Of a DNA stretch of 64,000 bases, positions 1 through 10,356 are shown piece after piece. The notes beneath the pieces were generated by a model. That model did no database searches. It had not been told where the DNA came from and was given only the letters and a program-made list of their open reading frames with translations. Source of the stretch: Bradyrhizobium glycinis (GTDB taxonomy: Bacteria > Pseudomonadota > Alphaproteobacteria > Rhizobiales > Xanthobacteraceae). Both the position numbers and the translations under genes were made by a program. How positions within the stretch are numbered: position 1 is the stretch's first letter; each line of letters opens with the position of its first letter. The stretch spans positions 62,001 through 126,000 of the forward strand of contig NZ_JACCHQ010000014.1 of the NCBI RefSeq assembly GCF_016031655.1, in the 5' to 3' direction.

Positions 1-1
1 G

Positions 2-544
2 TTCGCCAATGGCCGACGCTTCCGCATCCTCAACATCGTCGACGACGTCACCAAGGAATGCCTGGGCGCCATTCCGGAGACGTCGATCTCGGGGCGGCGC
101 GTGGCCCGCGAACTGACGGCAATCGTCCAGCGACGCGGCAAGCCAGGAATGATCGTGTCCGACCATGGCACCGAATTCACCTGCAACGCCATGCTCGCTT
201 GGTGCAAGGACGCAGCCATCGATTGGCACTTCATCGCACCGGGAAAGCCGATGCAGAACGGCTTCGTCGAGAGTTTCAATGGCCGGATGCGCGATGAGCT
301 ACTCAACGAGACCCTGTTCTTCGATCTCGATGACGCCCGCGCCAAGATCGCCAACTGGGTCGCCGACTACAATCTCCAGCGTCCCCACTCGTCGCTGAAA
401 TACCTGACCCCCGCGGCCTACGCCGCCCACCTCACCGCAACGGACGATCGGCTGCGCAACCCCGACCAGCTCCGCCGATCGTCCGTTGCTCCATCCGCGC
501 CACTTGGCGTACAAAACCCCGAGACTCTAACTGCCGCTGGATGA
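2..544 (+). mobile_element. IS3-family transposase OrfB, 3' part (runs off the left edge)
   Basis: This is the C-terminal catalytic half of an IS3-family DDE transposase. The frame is open from base 2, so the 5' end lies outside the window. The first catalytic Asp is in NIVDD near the edge, the second in VSDHGTEF, and the Glu in NGFVESFNGR. These are followed by the family's usual Arg-Pro-His-Ser-Ser-Leu segment and a short tail. The sequence GGCAGGTCA, ending near base 562 just after the stop, resembles an IS3-type terminal repeat (5'-TGACCTGCC on the other strand), so the element probably ends there. No frameshift is seen in the visible part. Whether the upstream OrfA is intact cannot be told. 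Confidence 0.9.
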
Positions 545-853
545 AAATGCAGTGGCAGGTCAATATCATGAGAAATAGGAAATCGAGCGCGGTTTGGGCG
601 CTATAGTCGTACTGCGGGGCCGGAGCCGGCCCGGATTTGCATCCACGCAGTCCACAAGAGAACGGTTTCATCGAAAAAGGGGGATTCGGGAGATGTCGTA
701 GCTCTCCTGGGCTCTTCTGGCTGTCGCAAGGCCCATTTTAGTGCCCGCCACACGTGTTCTTCTAATGACCATCGGGCTGATCAAAGTTGGCCCGCACCAA
801 TAGTAGGAGGCAAGTTAAAGAAGAATCGCTGTCCGCCGAGCGCGATGTCATCG

Positions 854-1042
854 TCAGTGAGCGACTGTTCGCTTAAACCATTTCCTTGGTAGGCCGATGT
901 AGTAGCCCCGCCTCCGAAGTTCCGGCTCGGTTCTGTTGAGCGTTTCGCAAATGGATTCCACCGGTGCGCCTGCATCAACAAGCTCGCGCAACAGTTCATC
1001 TTCTCGTATCGTCCAACGAGGAGAGCGAAGGGCAGCCTTCAA
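854..1042 (-). CDS. Small SANT/Myb-like helix-turn-helix protein (62 aa)
   Basis: A 62-residue protein whose N-terminal half (WTIREDELLRELVDAG, then a second helix ending LNRTEPELRRR) looks like one SANT/Myb-type three-helix unit. Small rhizobial proteins of this kind are common and mostly uncharacterised. The start chosen is a TTG preceded by AGAGG at 5-nt spacing. It stands alone among IS remnants. DNA binding is suggested only by the helix pattern, and the unusual start codon and decayed surroundings leave it uncertain that the gene is expressed. Confidence 0.45.
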   Translation of the reverse strand: MKAALRSPRWTIREDELLRELVDAGAPVESICETLNRTEPELRRRGYYIGLPRKWFKRTVAH

Positions 1043-1384
1043 TGTAACCTCTTAGCTCTGAGTTAATGCGGTTTTGAAGAAGAACTGTCGGCCAGCCCGA
1101 GCGTATTGCCAAGCTCGGCGAGCGATTCCGCGCTCGTGTTCTTGAAGCGCAGCACAGTCAACTGGCAAACCTGATCTGACCAGAATTGAGTGTAACCAAC
1201 TGTATGGCCGCCCATACGTCGCCTCGATTATTCCATGCTTGTGTCCGCTCGAAATTGGCAGCGGTGGATTTCCTTCGAAAGCTATACGTTGGCATAGCCG
1301 AAGAATACTTTCGAGCGATTAGGACTCACCTTAGACCGTGCCGTACGACCTGCGAGATGGGCTTGCGGTCCTGGAGTTACTCTG
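1043..1384. other. Stretch with no supportable gene
   Basis: Short open frames occur here, but none has a credible ribosome-binding site or a recognisable protein. It lies between a small helix-turn-helix gene and an IS110 remnant and is probably decayed mobile DNA. Confidence 0.4.
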
Positions 1385-1628
1385 CATGAGATAGCCTGTC
1401 GCTAGGAACGCCGCGCCGCCAGAACCGGCAGTACGATACATGCAGTGGGCCGGGCGCTTGGCCGCTGGCCAAAGGCCGCCTCGACTAGCCCGGCGCGCGC
1501 ATAACCGCGGCCGACTCATTCCCAACAGCCGCACGGGCGGGTTCAGCCCTAAATAGCTCACCAGCTTCTGCGGACTGTTAAACGCCGCCTGGTCCTGCTG
1601 CGCAGTCCGGTCACATCAGAGCGGGCGT
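1385..1628 (-). pseudogene. IS110-family transposase remnant
   Basis: Reading the minus strand from about 1628, SPQKLVSYLGLNPPVRLLG matches the conserved start of the IS110 transposase C-terminal (transposase_20) domain. The similarity then shifts frame to a stretch beginning AGLVEAAFGQRP, which matches the family's 'LVEAAW' segment, and it hits a stop (TAG) within a degenerate 'AARRG'-like segment. The N-terminal DEDD catalytic domain is absent. This is a frameshifted fragment that cannot be functional. Confidence 0.6.
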
Positions 1629-1638
1629 GTCGACCGTG

Positions 1639-2152
1639 CGAGATTTCTGTTTCATGCTAGACAGAGGGTGCGAACATGAACCAGAAGGCCGAACCATGCA
1701 AAGTGACGGCAGAATCAGTGTCGCCGGCAGGCGCGTGACCGCCTGGCGGTTCGACAACTTGACGTCTGTCGCACCGTGTCGATCACCTCGAATGACGTGA
1801 GATCTCTCCCGTGGCCGGCGTCGCCCTTTCGCAGAGCTCGACAGCCGCGCCGACCCGCAGCAGAAACTGTGGGTTGGAGGCGGCACGAGCACGCGTTCTC
1901 GCAGAATAACCTCCGGAACACCACCGTGAAAGGGCCGCCTGCGCTTAAACGAGCAAATGACCGCTCCACGGATCGGGGGCGCAACACCTCTCACATTTCC
2001 AACGACAGAGAGGCGAAAGGCTTTGCACAAGTCGCTGTAACCCGCCACACCAAGATGGCCGTCTTTGAGGCTCACCTCATCCTGCACCAGTTCACGTGTA
2101 AGCCACTTCAGACGGCGCGCGGCTTCGACGGCCCTGTTGCCGTCACAAACTT
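1639..2152. repeat. Imperfect direct repeat, copy 1 (about 0.5 kb)
   Basis: This stretch is repeated in the same orientation at 5539-5998. Shared blocks include TTCATGCTAGACAGAGGGTG, TGTCGATCACCTCGAATGAC, GCAGAAACTGTGGGT and CACCAGTTCACGTGTAAGCC. The copies differ by many substitutions and small indels, and copy 1 carries about 50 bp near its 3' end that copy 2 lacks. Open frames in one copy are not preserved in the other, so it does not look like conserved coding sequence. It ends about 20 bp from the 3' end of the serine recombinase gene. Confidence 0.85.
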
Positions 2153-2174
2153 TGCTGCGGCTGAGTCTTTGCCG

Positions 2175-3779
2175 TCATCTCGACTGTGCTGTCTTGGCTC
2201 GGGAGGAACGGTTTGCCATGATCAGGCGCCTCACAAGCGATCTGGTCAGGGCGTCGAACGTTTCAAAACGGTGAGCCTTACGTCGTATGCGATGTCTTTC
2301 AGTGAATCTCTCAAACCTGCCGAATTTTTCCGAGGTTGGTAGCAGTAGATAGTCAAGCACTTCTTTATTGGTCTCAGTTAGCCTGATCACGATGATCCAT
2401 CCGGGCAGCAATTTCTGTAGAGCTCGAATTGTCCAAACCGACGAGTGGCTTTCCCTCATCTTGCGCTGGCATCGGGCTATCCGGAGGGCGACACCGACCT
2501 TCCCATTTACAACGACGGTTTGGGCAACTCTGTTCATCTCTACTTGCCCACCCCCTTTCTCGATCTGAGCAGAAAGCCGGGAGGCGAGCCGTTCTATCAA
2601 TTCTGCCCAAACCTCGCGAGTGTCTAAATAACCGCAACCTTGTTTCGAGGTATACCCAATCAACCTATAGACATTACGGAGGCTGCCGAAGTGCTGCACG
2701 TACGTGCGTGTGCAGGGAAGGCCGATAGTTCTATTTATGATTTTCGGACTGAGCTTTCCCTCTTTCATTAGAGTTCGCCGCAAACGTGTCAACATCTCAT
2801 TTTCACTGAGATGCACTCGCCGCTCCGCCATGAGCTTTTTCACGCGCCGGAAAATATCAGGCTCAATGATCGGTTCGATACACCCTTCCCTCCTGACCCA
2901 GCGATCAGGTGAATTGTACACTGACTTGGCCTTCAACTTGCATGATCGGCGGTTGTAGATGAGATTTCCGATGTACTGCTCGTTTCGGAGTAGCCGACCT
3001 ATCATCGCGCGATCCCACTCCTTGCTGGTGGGACTAGGCACAGCCCGGTAATTGAGTTCGCGAGCGATCGCAGTTTCTGATTTGCAATCCAGGAATCGCT
3101 GGAAGATCCACCTTACGACGGCCGCTTCTTCAGCCGGTCCCGGCGTCACCCTAACGTGATCCGTTGTCAGGTATTTGCGTTCACCATCTCCTAGCACTCC
3201 TTTCGATTTCTGGCTTGGATCGACCAACTCCCGCCGGAGGGCGTATCCAACGCGCCCGCCGGACAAAAAGCCGAGGCTCGCAAATCGCGATTGACCCGCA
3301 TGTACCTTGACTGAAAGTTCGCGACTGTACTCTGCGGCCATCACCCTCTTGACGTTCTTCACAATGCTAGACAGCAAGCTGCAGTCATTGTCGAACTGTT
3401 CGGCGCAATAAATAACCTTGATGCCTGCTTGTTTGCAAATGAACTCGTAATGAGCGCTTTCGTCCGTATCTTGAAATCGTCCCCATCGGCTTACGTCATA
3501 CACCAAGACATGCTCAAAGTCGGCTTGCCCAGAACTGACGTCTTCGAGTAGCCGGATCAGGCCAGCTCGGTTCTTGATTCGAAGCCCACTTTCACCTTCA
3601 TCCTTATAGGTCCGAACAATCGCCAGGCTGTGAGCCTGCGCGTATGCAGCAATTGCAGCGGCCTGATTTTCAATCGAATATCGCTGGTAGTCGGTTGACA
3701 TCCGGACATATTGTGCGGCGCGATTGCTGTTTCGTCGCTCTGGAAGTTTCACCTGTCGAAGCATGAGCGCGTTAGCCAT
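2175..3779 (-). CDS. Large serine site-specific recombinase (copy 1)
   Basis: A large serine recombinase of about 534 residues, expected to cut and rejoin DNA at attachment or resolution sites through a 5'-phosphoserine intermediate. The N-terminal resolvase domain has the nucleophile in YVRMSTD (Ser28 from the chosen start), the YDVSRWGRF segment and the conserved SRELSVKV helix. A recombinase DNA-binding domain follows (EEAAVVRWIFQRF, NEQYIGNLIYNRR), then a long C-terminal region shared with the recombinase at 26654-28345. The start at 3779 is preferred over an in-frame ATG at 3794 because GGAG lies 5 nt upstream of it. It lies between the two copies of the 0.5-kb direct repeat. The frame is intact although nearly everything around it is decayed. 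Confidence 0.88.
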   Translation of the reverse strand: MANALMLRQVKLPERRNSNRAAQYVRMSTDYQRYSIENQAAAIAAYAQAHSLAIVRTYKDEGESGLRIKNRAGLIRLLEDVSSGQADFEHVLVYDVSRWGRFQDTDESAHYEFICKQAGIKVIYCAEQFDNDCSLLSSIVKNVKRVMAAEYSRELSVKVHAGQSRFASLGFLSGGRVGYALRRELVDPSQKSKGVLGDGERKYLTTDHVRVTPGPAEEAAVVRWIFQRFLDCKSETAIARELNYRAVPSPTSKEWDRAMIGRLLRNEQYIGNLIYNRRSCKLKAKSVYNSPDRWVRREGCIEPIIEPDIFRRVKKLMAERRVHLSENEMLTRLRRTLMKEGKLSPKIINRTIGLPCTRTYVQHFGSLRNVYRLIGYTSKQGCGYLDTREVWAELIERLASRLSAQIEKGGGQVEMNRVAQTVVVNGKVGVALRIARCQRKMRESHSSVWTIRALQKLLPGWIIVIRLTETNKEVLDYLLLPTSEKFGRFERFTERHRIRRKAHRFETFDALTRSLVRRLIMANRSSRAKTAQSR

Positions 3780-3954
3780 AGTGGCTCCAATCAATCATAC
3801 CCGCACCGTACGCCCACGCTCCGGCGGCTCAACCGCAATTCCCCGTGAGGGTCGCCTCCCCGAAGTGACAACGGCGGCCGGATAATTGCCGAGAACCCTC
3901 GGATGGCGGCGCTTCGCCCAGAGCACGATTCTTGTTTACCGAGCGGCATAGCAC

Positions 3955-4145
3955 AGAAATTCTACATGACGCCGGGTTCCTGGTCGACCGGCATTCATAT
4001 CCTGTAGAAACACTGGAGCTGCCGTTCGAGGTCTGGACCATCAACCTTCCCTCGGGCGAGTATCTTGGGCGCGAGTACCTCAAGACCAGTCCCAGGGGCA
4101 CGATGCCCGCGCTCTTGCTTGACGACGGCCCGCTCTTACCAATTT
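3955..4145 (+). pseudogene. Glutathione S-transferase N-terminal fragment
   Basis: The frame reads YPVETLELPFEVWTINL, then GEYLGREYLKTSPRGTMPALLLDDG. This is the thioredoxin-fold N-terminal domain of a glutathione S-transferase, with the cis-Pro in MPAL. The similarity stops at about 4145 and nothing downstream resembles the helical C-terminal domain. A separate, decayed C-terminal GST fragment lies at 32650-32980 on the same strand, but whether both came from one gene cannot be told. Confidence 0.6.
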
Positions 4146-4339
4146 CAAGTTTAACGCGCTGTGGCTCGCAGAAATCCGCCCGCGCTGCAAGCTATTGCCG
4201 GATGCCCCCGCACCGGCAGCGCACGCCATCGAGCTGCCCGACTTTCGCGCTGATCCAACTGCACGGTAAAGGCTACATACGGATCTTCAGGTTCGAGCGC
4301 GACATCTCGTCGAAGGAGGGGCGGCAAGGCAGCTACATC

Positions 4340-4460
4340 ATACGCAAAGCGGCAGCGCCTTCGAGCAGCATCGAGTGCAACCGAACCGCGAAATCGAACG
4401 ACTAGTGGACGCGATAGCAAAAGAACACGGCGATCCATCAATTCTCAGGCCAAGATGACC
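4340..4460 (+). pseudogene. Possible serine-recombinase C-terminal scrap
   Basis: One frame reads EQHRVQPNREIERLVDAIAK followed by EHGDPSIL and a stop. This resembles the coiled segment after the zinc-ribbon in some serine recombinases (typically 'NREIxRLVDAIxxG'). It is only about 40 residues, with no catalytic or DNA-binding part, so the call rests on a weak resemblance. Confidence 0.3.
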
Positions 4461-4467
4461 GCCATAG

Positions 4468-4692
4468 GTGCCGAGCGAAAGCAGATTTGTGAGGAGTCAG
4501 AGCGAGCCGCACATTCCTAAGGAAATCGCGCTATATGCGGGCATTCTGAAACCATACGAGGAGCCACTCGACTGGCTTGGCGGAGCGCTGGGGAAATGTA
4601 TTTCAGCCGGAGACGCAGAGGCCGCACGGGCCAGCAGAGACCTTGTCGATACGATGACTGCGTTCCGTTATCAGACATACGGGATGGAGTAG
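4468..4692 (+). CDS. Unidentified 74-residue open frame
   Basis: The translation contains IPKEIALYAGILKPYEEPLD and GDAEAARASRDLVDTM. The second part recalls the C-terminal helices of GntR/FadR-type regulators, where an Asp-Ala-Glu-Ala-Ala-Arg turn is common, but no DNA-binding domain precedes it. It may be the tail of a lost regulator gene and ends just before a metC remnant on the other strand. No function is assigned. Confidence 0.25.
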   Translation: MPSESRFVRSQSEPHIPKEIALYAGILKPYEEPLDWLGGALGKCISAGDAEAARASRDLVDTMTAFRYQTYGME

Positions 4693-4712
4693 CGATTGAG
4701 ATTGCAGGCCGA

Positions 4713-5043
4713 TTAAATGCCCTGCTCGGCGACGCTGCCCAACCTAAAGGCGGTCGACACCGGAGTTTTACGCAAGCGTTGAGCCAGCTTAATGCCGCTT
4801 TCCCAATGCTGTTTGGGGATCGCGCGGGTTATAGTCCCCGCAAGCCAAATAAATACCTTGCGACTCTTCGGACTGATGAGCACTCGCCCGCAACGCTGGC
4901 GTCTCATTTGCTAACGCGGTTCCGAGGAAGGCGTCGGGATAACCGGCGAGATATTTCGTGGCTGCATAAAAGTAGAGCGGTGTCGCCCAGGTACTATCCA
5001 TTATCACGAGAGTACCCGACGGATGCGACAGCACACGAGCAAG
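4713..5043 (-). pseudogene. Cystathionine beta-lyase (metC-type) fragment
   Basis: The minus strand gives HPSGTLVIMDSTWATPLYF, then AATKYLAGYPDAFLGT, including the 'ATKYLAGH' segment that carries the PLP-binding Lys in the Cys/Met-metabolism enzymes. The alignment then switches frame to IPKQHWESGIKLAQRL, equivalent to the family's 'LxQHxxSGLxxAxWL' stretch. Only the middle of the enzyme is present, with internal deletions and at least one frameshift, so it is a dead remnant of methionine metabolism. Confidence 0.7.
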
Positions 5044-5305
5044 CAGCTCCAGGCCTGATGGCCGACCATGGAATCGTTTTCAGCATGAGCCGGCCCAGGA
5101 CGTGTGGGACAATGCCGCGATAGAGAGCCGCTTCTCAATACCGAAGGGACGGGCGGTAAGATCTGAAGAACGAGAGACGAAGCTCGCTCCGACTGTGTTC
5201 TACTTAAAGGTCTTTACGACACGACCGCAGGGACTCGACCACGCTTATGTCAGCCCGGTTGAGATCGAGCGCAAGCTGGGTTCAACTGAACCCGGTGTCC
5301 GTTAA
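5037..5305 (+). pseudogene. IS3-family transposase C-terminal remnant
   Basis: A frame reading ADHGIVFSMSR leads, after a frameshift, into VWDNAAIESRFSIPKGRA and then AYVSPVEIERKL. This is the end of an IS3-type DDE domain, with the catalytic Glu in AAIES and the terminal 'YxSPVEFE' motif. The part between has lost the usual 'FYNxxRRHSxLG' sequence. It overlaps the metC remnant on the other strand by a few bases and is clearly inactive. Confidence 0.6.
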
Positions 5306-5538
5306 GCCCGCAGCAGCTCAGGCCCGCGCTGAATAGCGCAAGACCACCGATTTCTCGGCTTCGATCACGCCCGGACTTGCTCGAATTGATTAGCGGTTGT
5401 GATCGGCGATCAAGGGCTTGCGGCCAATCAGTGGAGCGCTGGCTTATCGAGCCCCGAGGCCCAGGGCAGCGTAGGATGGCCGGCGGCAGATGACGTCGGC
5501 GCCAACTGCTCGAGACGAGTTGGCCAGGGACTTTGTGC

Positions 5539-5998
5539 AAGATTTCTATTTCATGCTAGACAGAGGGTGCGAAGATGAACCAGAAGGCCGGGCTATGCAA
5601 AGCGACGACTGAACCCGTGTCGCCGGCGGGTGCGTGATCGCCTGGCGGTCCGACAACTTGACTTCTCCCGTGCCGTGTCGATCACCTCGAATGACGTGAG
5701 ACCTGTCCCGTCGCCGGCATCCCCTTTCGCAAAAGCTTCGACAGCCGCGCCGACTCGCAGCAGAAACTGTGGGTCGGAGGCGGTAGGAGCACGCGTTATC
5801 GCAGAATGATCTCGGAGAACGCCCGCTCCGGCGAAAAGGCCGCCTCAGCTACAACAAACAAGTGACCGCTCTAGGGACCGGGATGCAGCACCTCTCCAAG
5901 CTCGGCCTCATTGGAGGCTCACCTCTTCCTGCACCAGTTCACGTGTAAGCCACTCCAGAGGGCGCGCGGCTTCGACGGCGCCGTTGCCGTCACAAAGA
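5539..5998. repeat. Imperfect direct repeat, copy 2
   Basis: The second, same-orientation copy of the sequence at 1639-2152, about 50 bp shorter. With copy 1 it brackets a segment of about 3.4 kb containing the serine recombinase and three gene fragments. No open frame is shared between copies. Confidence 0.85.
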
Positions 5999-6946
5999 GC
6001 CGCCCCAACGACTTCGATCTGGAGCTGTATCATTGTGCGGAAAGTTTCGGTTTGGGACTCGTCATCCATCGTGCAGCACTTCGGTGCGGAACACGCTGCA
6101 TGGGACTAGCAGGTCCACTCGCTAAATTCCCGAAGGGATTACACTTGCTTTCCAGACCATCTGAGTTTCCTTGAGAATCCCCTGAAAACCTGGTCCGGGT
6201 TGCGTGGGCCGCAGATACCACTGTCGCACCAGAAGGGCTGCGCGGGGATCACAAAGCACGACTACTAAGAGGTCCGCCCGACACTCAGCCGAGTCGCCCT
6301 GAACGTCTGTCCCTACGCCTCATCGTTATCCACCGCTTCGAAGGCGGTCGGCCCTGAATTCGGCTCGATCGGCTTGTACACGCTCACAGCTTCGACGTTC
6401 CTCGACCTTGCCACCTACCTCCCGCACAGCGAGTTATCGGGATACTGGCTCACGACGTGATCTAGGCGGCGTGGTTTTCCGGCATTTGGAGCGACCCGGT
6501 CGTCTAGGTGTCATGTTCCCATTTCGTGCGGCCATTAAGCTGTAAAGTCCAGCCACCAATCCTGGGAGGCGTCCCATGACCGGCCTTTCCGTTACAATTT
6601 CGCAGCCCCTGCGAGATTGGACACTCCTTGAAGGCGAGGTCGCTAGCCTTGTTATGGCAAGGTTGGCAACTGAAGTTAGTCGGGGCGTGGTAGGGACAGC
6701 GCGTTTCGGACCAGCACAAGCGCCGAGTCACGTCTCGGCTAACTTCACCGGCAGCGCGGGCGCGGCAGGGACAGCGTCGAGTTTCTCTTGAGTTAAGGCG
6801 CCGAGTCGCGCCTGCGTTGCCGTCGATATCAAAGCGGTTCGGCTGCAGGGTCAAGCGGTCGACATTATTCAAAAGCTGACAATCCGTCGCAAGATGATTT
6901 GAGACTGCTCAGTGCTCTTGAAAGGGCAGGCTCTGGCTCACTATGG
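5999..6946. other. Stretch of about 950 bp with no supportable gene
   Basis: Open frames here are short, lack plausible ribosome-binding sites and resemble nothing I know. The stretch separates repeat copy 2 from the decayed IS3 element and is probably relic DNA. Confidence 0.4.
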
Positions 6947-8140
6947 TTAGAGGGTAAGCGCACCGTTGCGCTGTAAGCGGCGGTTTGCGATGGCGTCGCG
7001 CTTGATGCGTTTTCCTTCTACGAGGATCGCCTTGGCTCTGTCGACGCAGGCGTTGGCTGGTGTGAGCTTGCCGATGCTCACGTCACAGCGCACGTGATTG
7101 TAGTGAGTGACGACACCGTACTTCACCTCTGAGATCACCGGGTAGTTAATACCTTTCAAGCAGAATCCCGTTCTTCAGCGTCGAATCCCAGCGCTCGATC
7201 TTTCCCTGGCTCTCAGGATGGTACGGAGCGCCGCGCACGTTCTGTATGCAGTCGTCGAGCCATTTGAACGGACCGTCTGCCACGTAGCTCGAGCCATCGT
7301 CGCTGAGAAGACTTGGCCGGTGCGCGATGGCGATGTGATCAAGGCAGGTGCGGCTAATGCTTGGTCGAGGGTGGCACTGACTCAGAATCGCACATGGTGG
7401 AACCATGCCTCAGACGCGACGTAGCGCTAGGAGTCCTCAGGCACGGTCGAGAGATAAACGACCCCATAGTGAATTCGGTCTGCCAGAGCTGGTGAGACAG
7501 GCATCGCCTTGTCCTTGAACTCGCTCGCGGACCTGGATCACCGCTAGGCCGAGTTGGTGATCGAGCCTATAGGCCCACGCCTCGGATACAAAGTCACTCC
7601 GTTCGTCGGCGAACCGCACGGCGAACCTGCGCGCCGACAGCTCCGGTCGGTCCAGCACCAGATGGATAAATCCGGCCTCCCACATCATCGTTGATGAGAT
7701 TCCCAACCCGCTTCATGACCGGTGATCTACCAGCGGTTTTCCCCTCGCATTGACGACCAAGCCGGCGACAATCGTGGCCCGTGGGATCCCCAGCGTGTCC
7801 AGCGCTTGGAGGCGCGATTGCTCGACCAACTGGAAGATCGCGGCCTGCGCGGAGGCCCGATACCTTATGCCTTGTCGTCCCATCCTCGTTCATGCTCCTC
7901 TCAGCACGCAATTCTCCAGCTTCAGATCGGCGACCACCTTCTTCAAGACAGCAGCCTCCCGGCGGAGTTACTTCAACTCGCTGGAGGTCGCAGGTCGGAC
8001 CGTGTCGCTCCTAAGGCGGCGTTTGCCGCCAACGAGGAACTCCGTGGACGAGCCGCAATACATCGAGGTCGCAATGCCTTGTCGACGGCAGAGTTCGGAG
8101 ATGTACTTCTTGCCGCGAGCACCATGCGGCTACTCTCCTT
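6947..8140 (-). mobile_element. Decayed IS3-family element (OrfA and OrfB remnants)
   Basis: On the minus strand, order and content match an IS3-type element. An OrfA remnant (about 7885-8140) reads ISELCRRQGIATSMY, then an in-frame stop, then LRREAAVLKKVVADLKLEN. OrfB pieces follow: SRLQALDTLGIPRATI, LSARRFAVRFADERSDFVSE, then LLSDDGSSYV, RGAPYHPESQGKIERW (catalytic Glu region) and HYNHVRCDVSIGKLTPA. Several frameshifts and a missing stretch around the first catalytic Asp make it inactive. Terminal inverted repeats were not identified. Confidence 0.8.
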
Positions 8141-9441
8141 CGTCCCCCCTATTAGTGTATGCCTAGGACAGTGGGATCGCGAAACTGGAAGCACGTCCGA
8201 GCCAGTGTGGATCGTTTGCGCCGGACTAAAACCACACCGCACCTCACGTGCGCGTCAGTCAGCAATCTGCATGTCCTTCGCTATGACGAGTAAGATCTCG
8301 GCTTTGAGGCTGCCGGCCCGGAAAGCTGCCGTAGCTCGTTGCTCAACAACAAGCGCCTGCATTGCAAACCAAGCTGCTTCGCCGTGCATGCATCCTGCTG
8401 TAATACGGGCCCGACCAAGACTGTGAAACGGTCTTTTAGTACCTGAAAAGCGCAGCATCTTCTCATTTCGAACGATCCTGACCTGCGGACGACGCTGCTC
8501 TGGTAGGATTTAAGGCAGCTCGCGCACCAGTATCGCAACAAATAGGGGCGCTGGCTTTGAAGTGACCAGGCTACGTAGGTGCGAGCTCTAATGTTTGAGT
8601 GTTCACCTAAAAGCAGGATGATCGGCATCATCGGCTGGAAATTTCTTGCTCGAAACCGCCCTCCTTCTCAGCCAGCTTCCGAAGCGTGCGCAGGTCGACA
8701 CGTCCGACCGAGGGAGTATCAATATAGTCTATGTCTATCCCCGATTTTTCAAGACACTCCGCCTTACATAGGGCATCTCTTGCACTCAACCTTTGAACCG
8801 AAAAATGCTTGCGGCTAAAACCCGATCGATGACACCTAATACTGTAGCGCACGGATCCCCTCCGTTGAGGGCGACAGTATATCCGACTTTTTGCAGCAGT
8901 ACGGCCGACCATCTTTGGTAGATCTGCAGCTCTCAGATGCTCCAGCGGCATTAGTCGAGATTAACTCAGGTCATCAATTACTTCACCAGATTTACGAGCC
9001 GCACAGTCAACTCGGGGCTTACCGCGCTGTAGACACTTGTCCGTTTTCTGACAGAGGCAGAATCTCGTGTCAGGTACATCACAGCGCTTAGCAAGCTTGA
9101 GACTGTCGAGAGCCCATTCGGCATGTGGTAGCCAGCGCCGCTTGGCCTGGCCATTGCTTAGATAAATCGATCCTACAGAAGCATTTCTTTTTTCAACGCC
9201 ATTGATTGACGAAAATTGAAGATTTGCCGGGTTGGCGCACTCCTGCTATCCGCTTCGTCGTCACGACATAGAAGGGTGAGGCCGGCGAGCGAGCTCTTTC
9301 GTCACTCGGTCCAACCATCGGCTCAGTTCCGGTTCAGTGCCCATTGGTGGTACATGGCTGCCTTTCGCTTGGCATGATGCTTGCTGAAGATCATTTGCTC
9401 TCAGAAGCACGAAAGACAATCCAAGGACTTAAAGACGCAAT
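8141..9441. other. Stretch of about 1.3 kb with no supportable gene
   Basis: No frame here has both a credible start and a recognisable product. A minus-strand frame at 8628-8951 includes SGIDIDYIDTPSVGRVDLRT, which I cannot place. The sequence is lower in GC than the conjugation genes that follow. The last 100 bp must contain the promoter of the dioxygenase gene, but no clear elements stand out. Confidence 0.4.
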
Positions 9442-10356
9442 ATGAGCGCAACGGGGTTGATCGGTGACTTCATTCCACGCACGAATGTGGTGAAACGTGC
9501 AGGGCGCATCGGCGCCGAAATCAAACATGTGAAGCTATCAGGCGATCTACCGGATCACGCCATCGCTGCGATAAACAGCTTGTTGATCGAGCACAAGGTG
9601 ATCTTTTTCCGCAATCAAGGACATCTCAATGACGCCGAGCAGGAGCGCTTTGCCGCTCGTCTCGGAAAGTTAGTCCCGCATCCGATGCTCGGTGCCACCA
9701 AGGGTACGACGTCGCTCCTCGAATTGGACTCCGCTCGCGGGGGCGGTCGCGCCGACGTTTGGCATGCAGACGGGACTTTCGCCGACGCCTATCCCAAGAT
9801 TTTGGTTCTGCGGGCCGTTGTGATGCCATCCTTCGGTGGCGACACCGTCTGGTCGAACACAGCTGCCGCTTATCTTGATCTGCCGCCACCGCTACAACAG
9901 CTTGCCGAGCGCCTATGGGCCGTTCACAGCAATGTTTTCGATTATGCCGGGATCGCTCGTGTCCGCGAGGTCGACAAGAAGCACTTTGACGAGGTGTTCA
10001 CCAGAACGATTTTTGAAACCGAGCATCCCGTTGTACGCGTGCACCCTGAAACAGGCGAGCGCACGCTAGTGCTTGGCGCCTTGGTGAAGCACTTTGTTGG
10101 GGTCCCCAAATACGACGGTCAAAAGCTGTTCGATCTTTTTCAATCGCACATCACCGCGCCCGAAAACACTGTGCGCTGGAAGTGGTTAGAAGGCGATGTT
10201 GCAATATGGGATAACCGGGCAACGCAGCATTACGCTGTCAACGATTACGGGGACCAGCATCGCGTCGTACGTCGAGCCACGATTGAGGGTGACGTGCCTG
10301 TCAGCGTAGATGGCCGGAGCAGTGTAACTCGCCCTCCACAGCGCTCTCGCGTCTGA
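9442..10356 (+). CDS. TauD/TfdA-family Fe(II)/2-oxoglutarate dioxygenase
   Basis: A 304-residue cytoplasmic enzyme of the TauD family, which hydroxylates substrates such as taurine or aryloxyalkanoates using Fe(II) and 2-oxoglutarate. The iron ligands are visible: His108 and Asp110 in VWHADGTF, and the distal His263 in ATQHYAVNDYG. Arg residues in HRVVRR near 274-278 are placed to bind the 2-oxoglutarate carboxylate. Length and motif spacing are normal, so it is probably active. It stands alone, with IS wreckage upstream and the end of the trb operon (opposite strand) downstream. The substrate cannot be told from sequence, and nothing nearby encodes sulfonate transport. Confidence 0.9.
   Translation: MSATGLIGDFIPRTNVVKRAGRIGAEIKHVKLSGDLPDHAIAAINSLLIEHKVIFFRNQGHLNDAEQERFAARLGKLVPHPMLGATKGTTSLLELDSARGGGRADVWHADGTFADAYPKILVLRAVVMPSFGGDTVWSNTAAAYLDLPPPLQQLAERLWAVHSNVFDYAGIARVREVDKKHFDEVFTRTIFETEHPVVRVHPETGERTLVLGALVKHFVGVPKYDGQKLFDLFQSHITAPENTVRWKWLEGDVAIWDNRATQHYAVNDYGDQHRVVRRATIEGDVPVSVDGRSSVTRPPQRSRV

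Noticed and set aside
1611..2087. A 158-codon minus-strand open frame inside repeat copy 1
   Set aside because: The frame is broken by indels in the matching repeat copy at 5539-5998, so it is not conserved coding sequence, and the product is not recognisable.
9000..9440. Possible LysR regulator remnant upstream of the TauD-family gene
   Set aside because: A few residues recall the LysR helix-turn-helix, but the match is too short and scattered to support.
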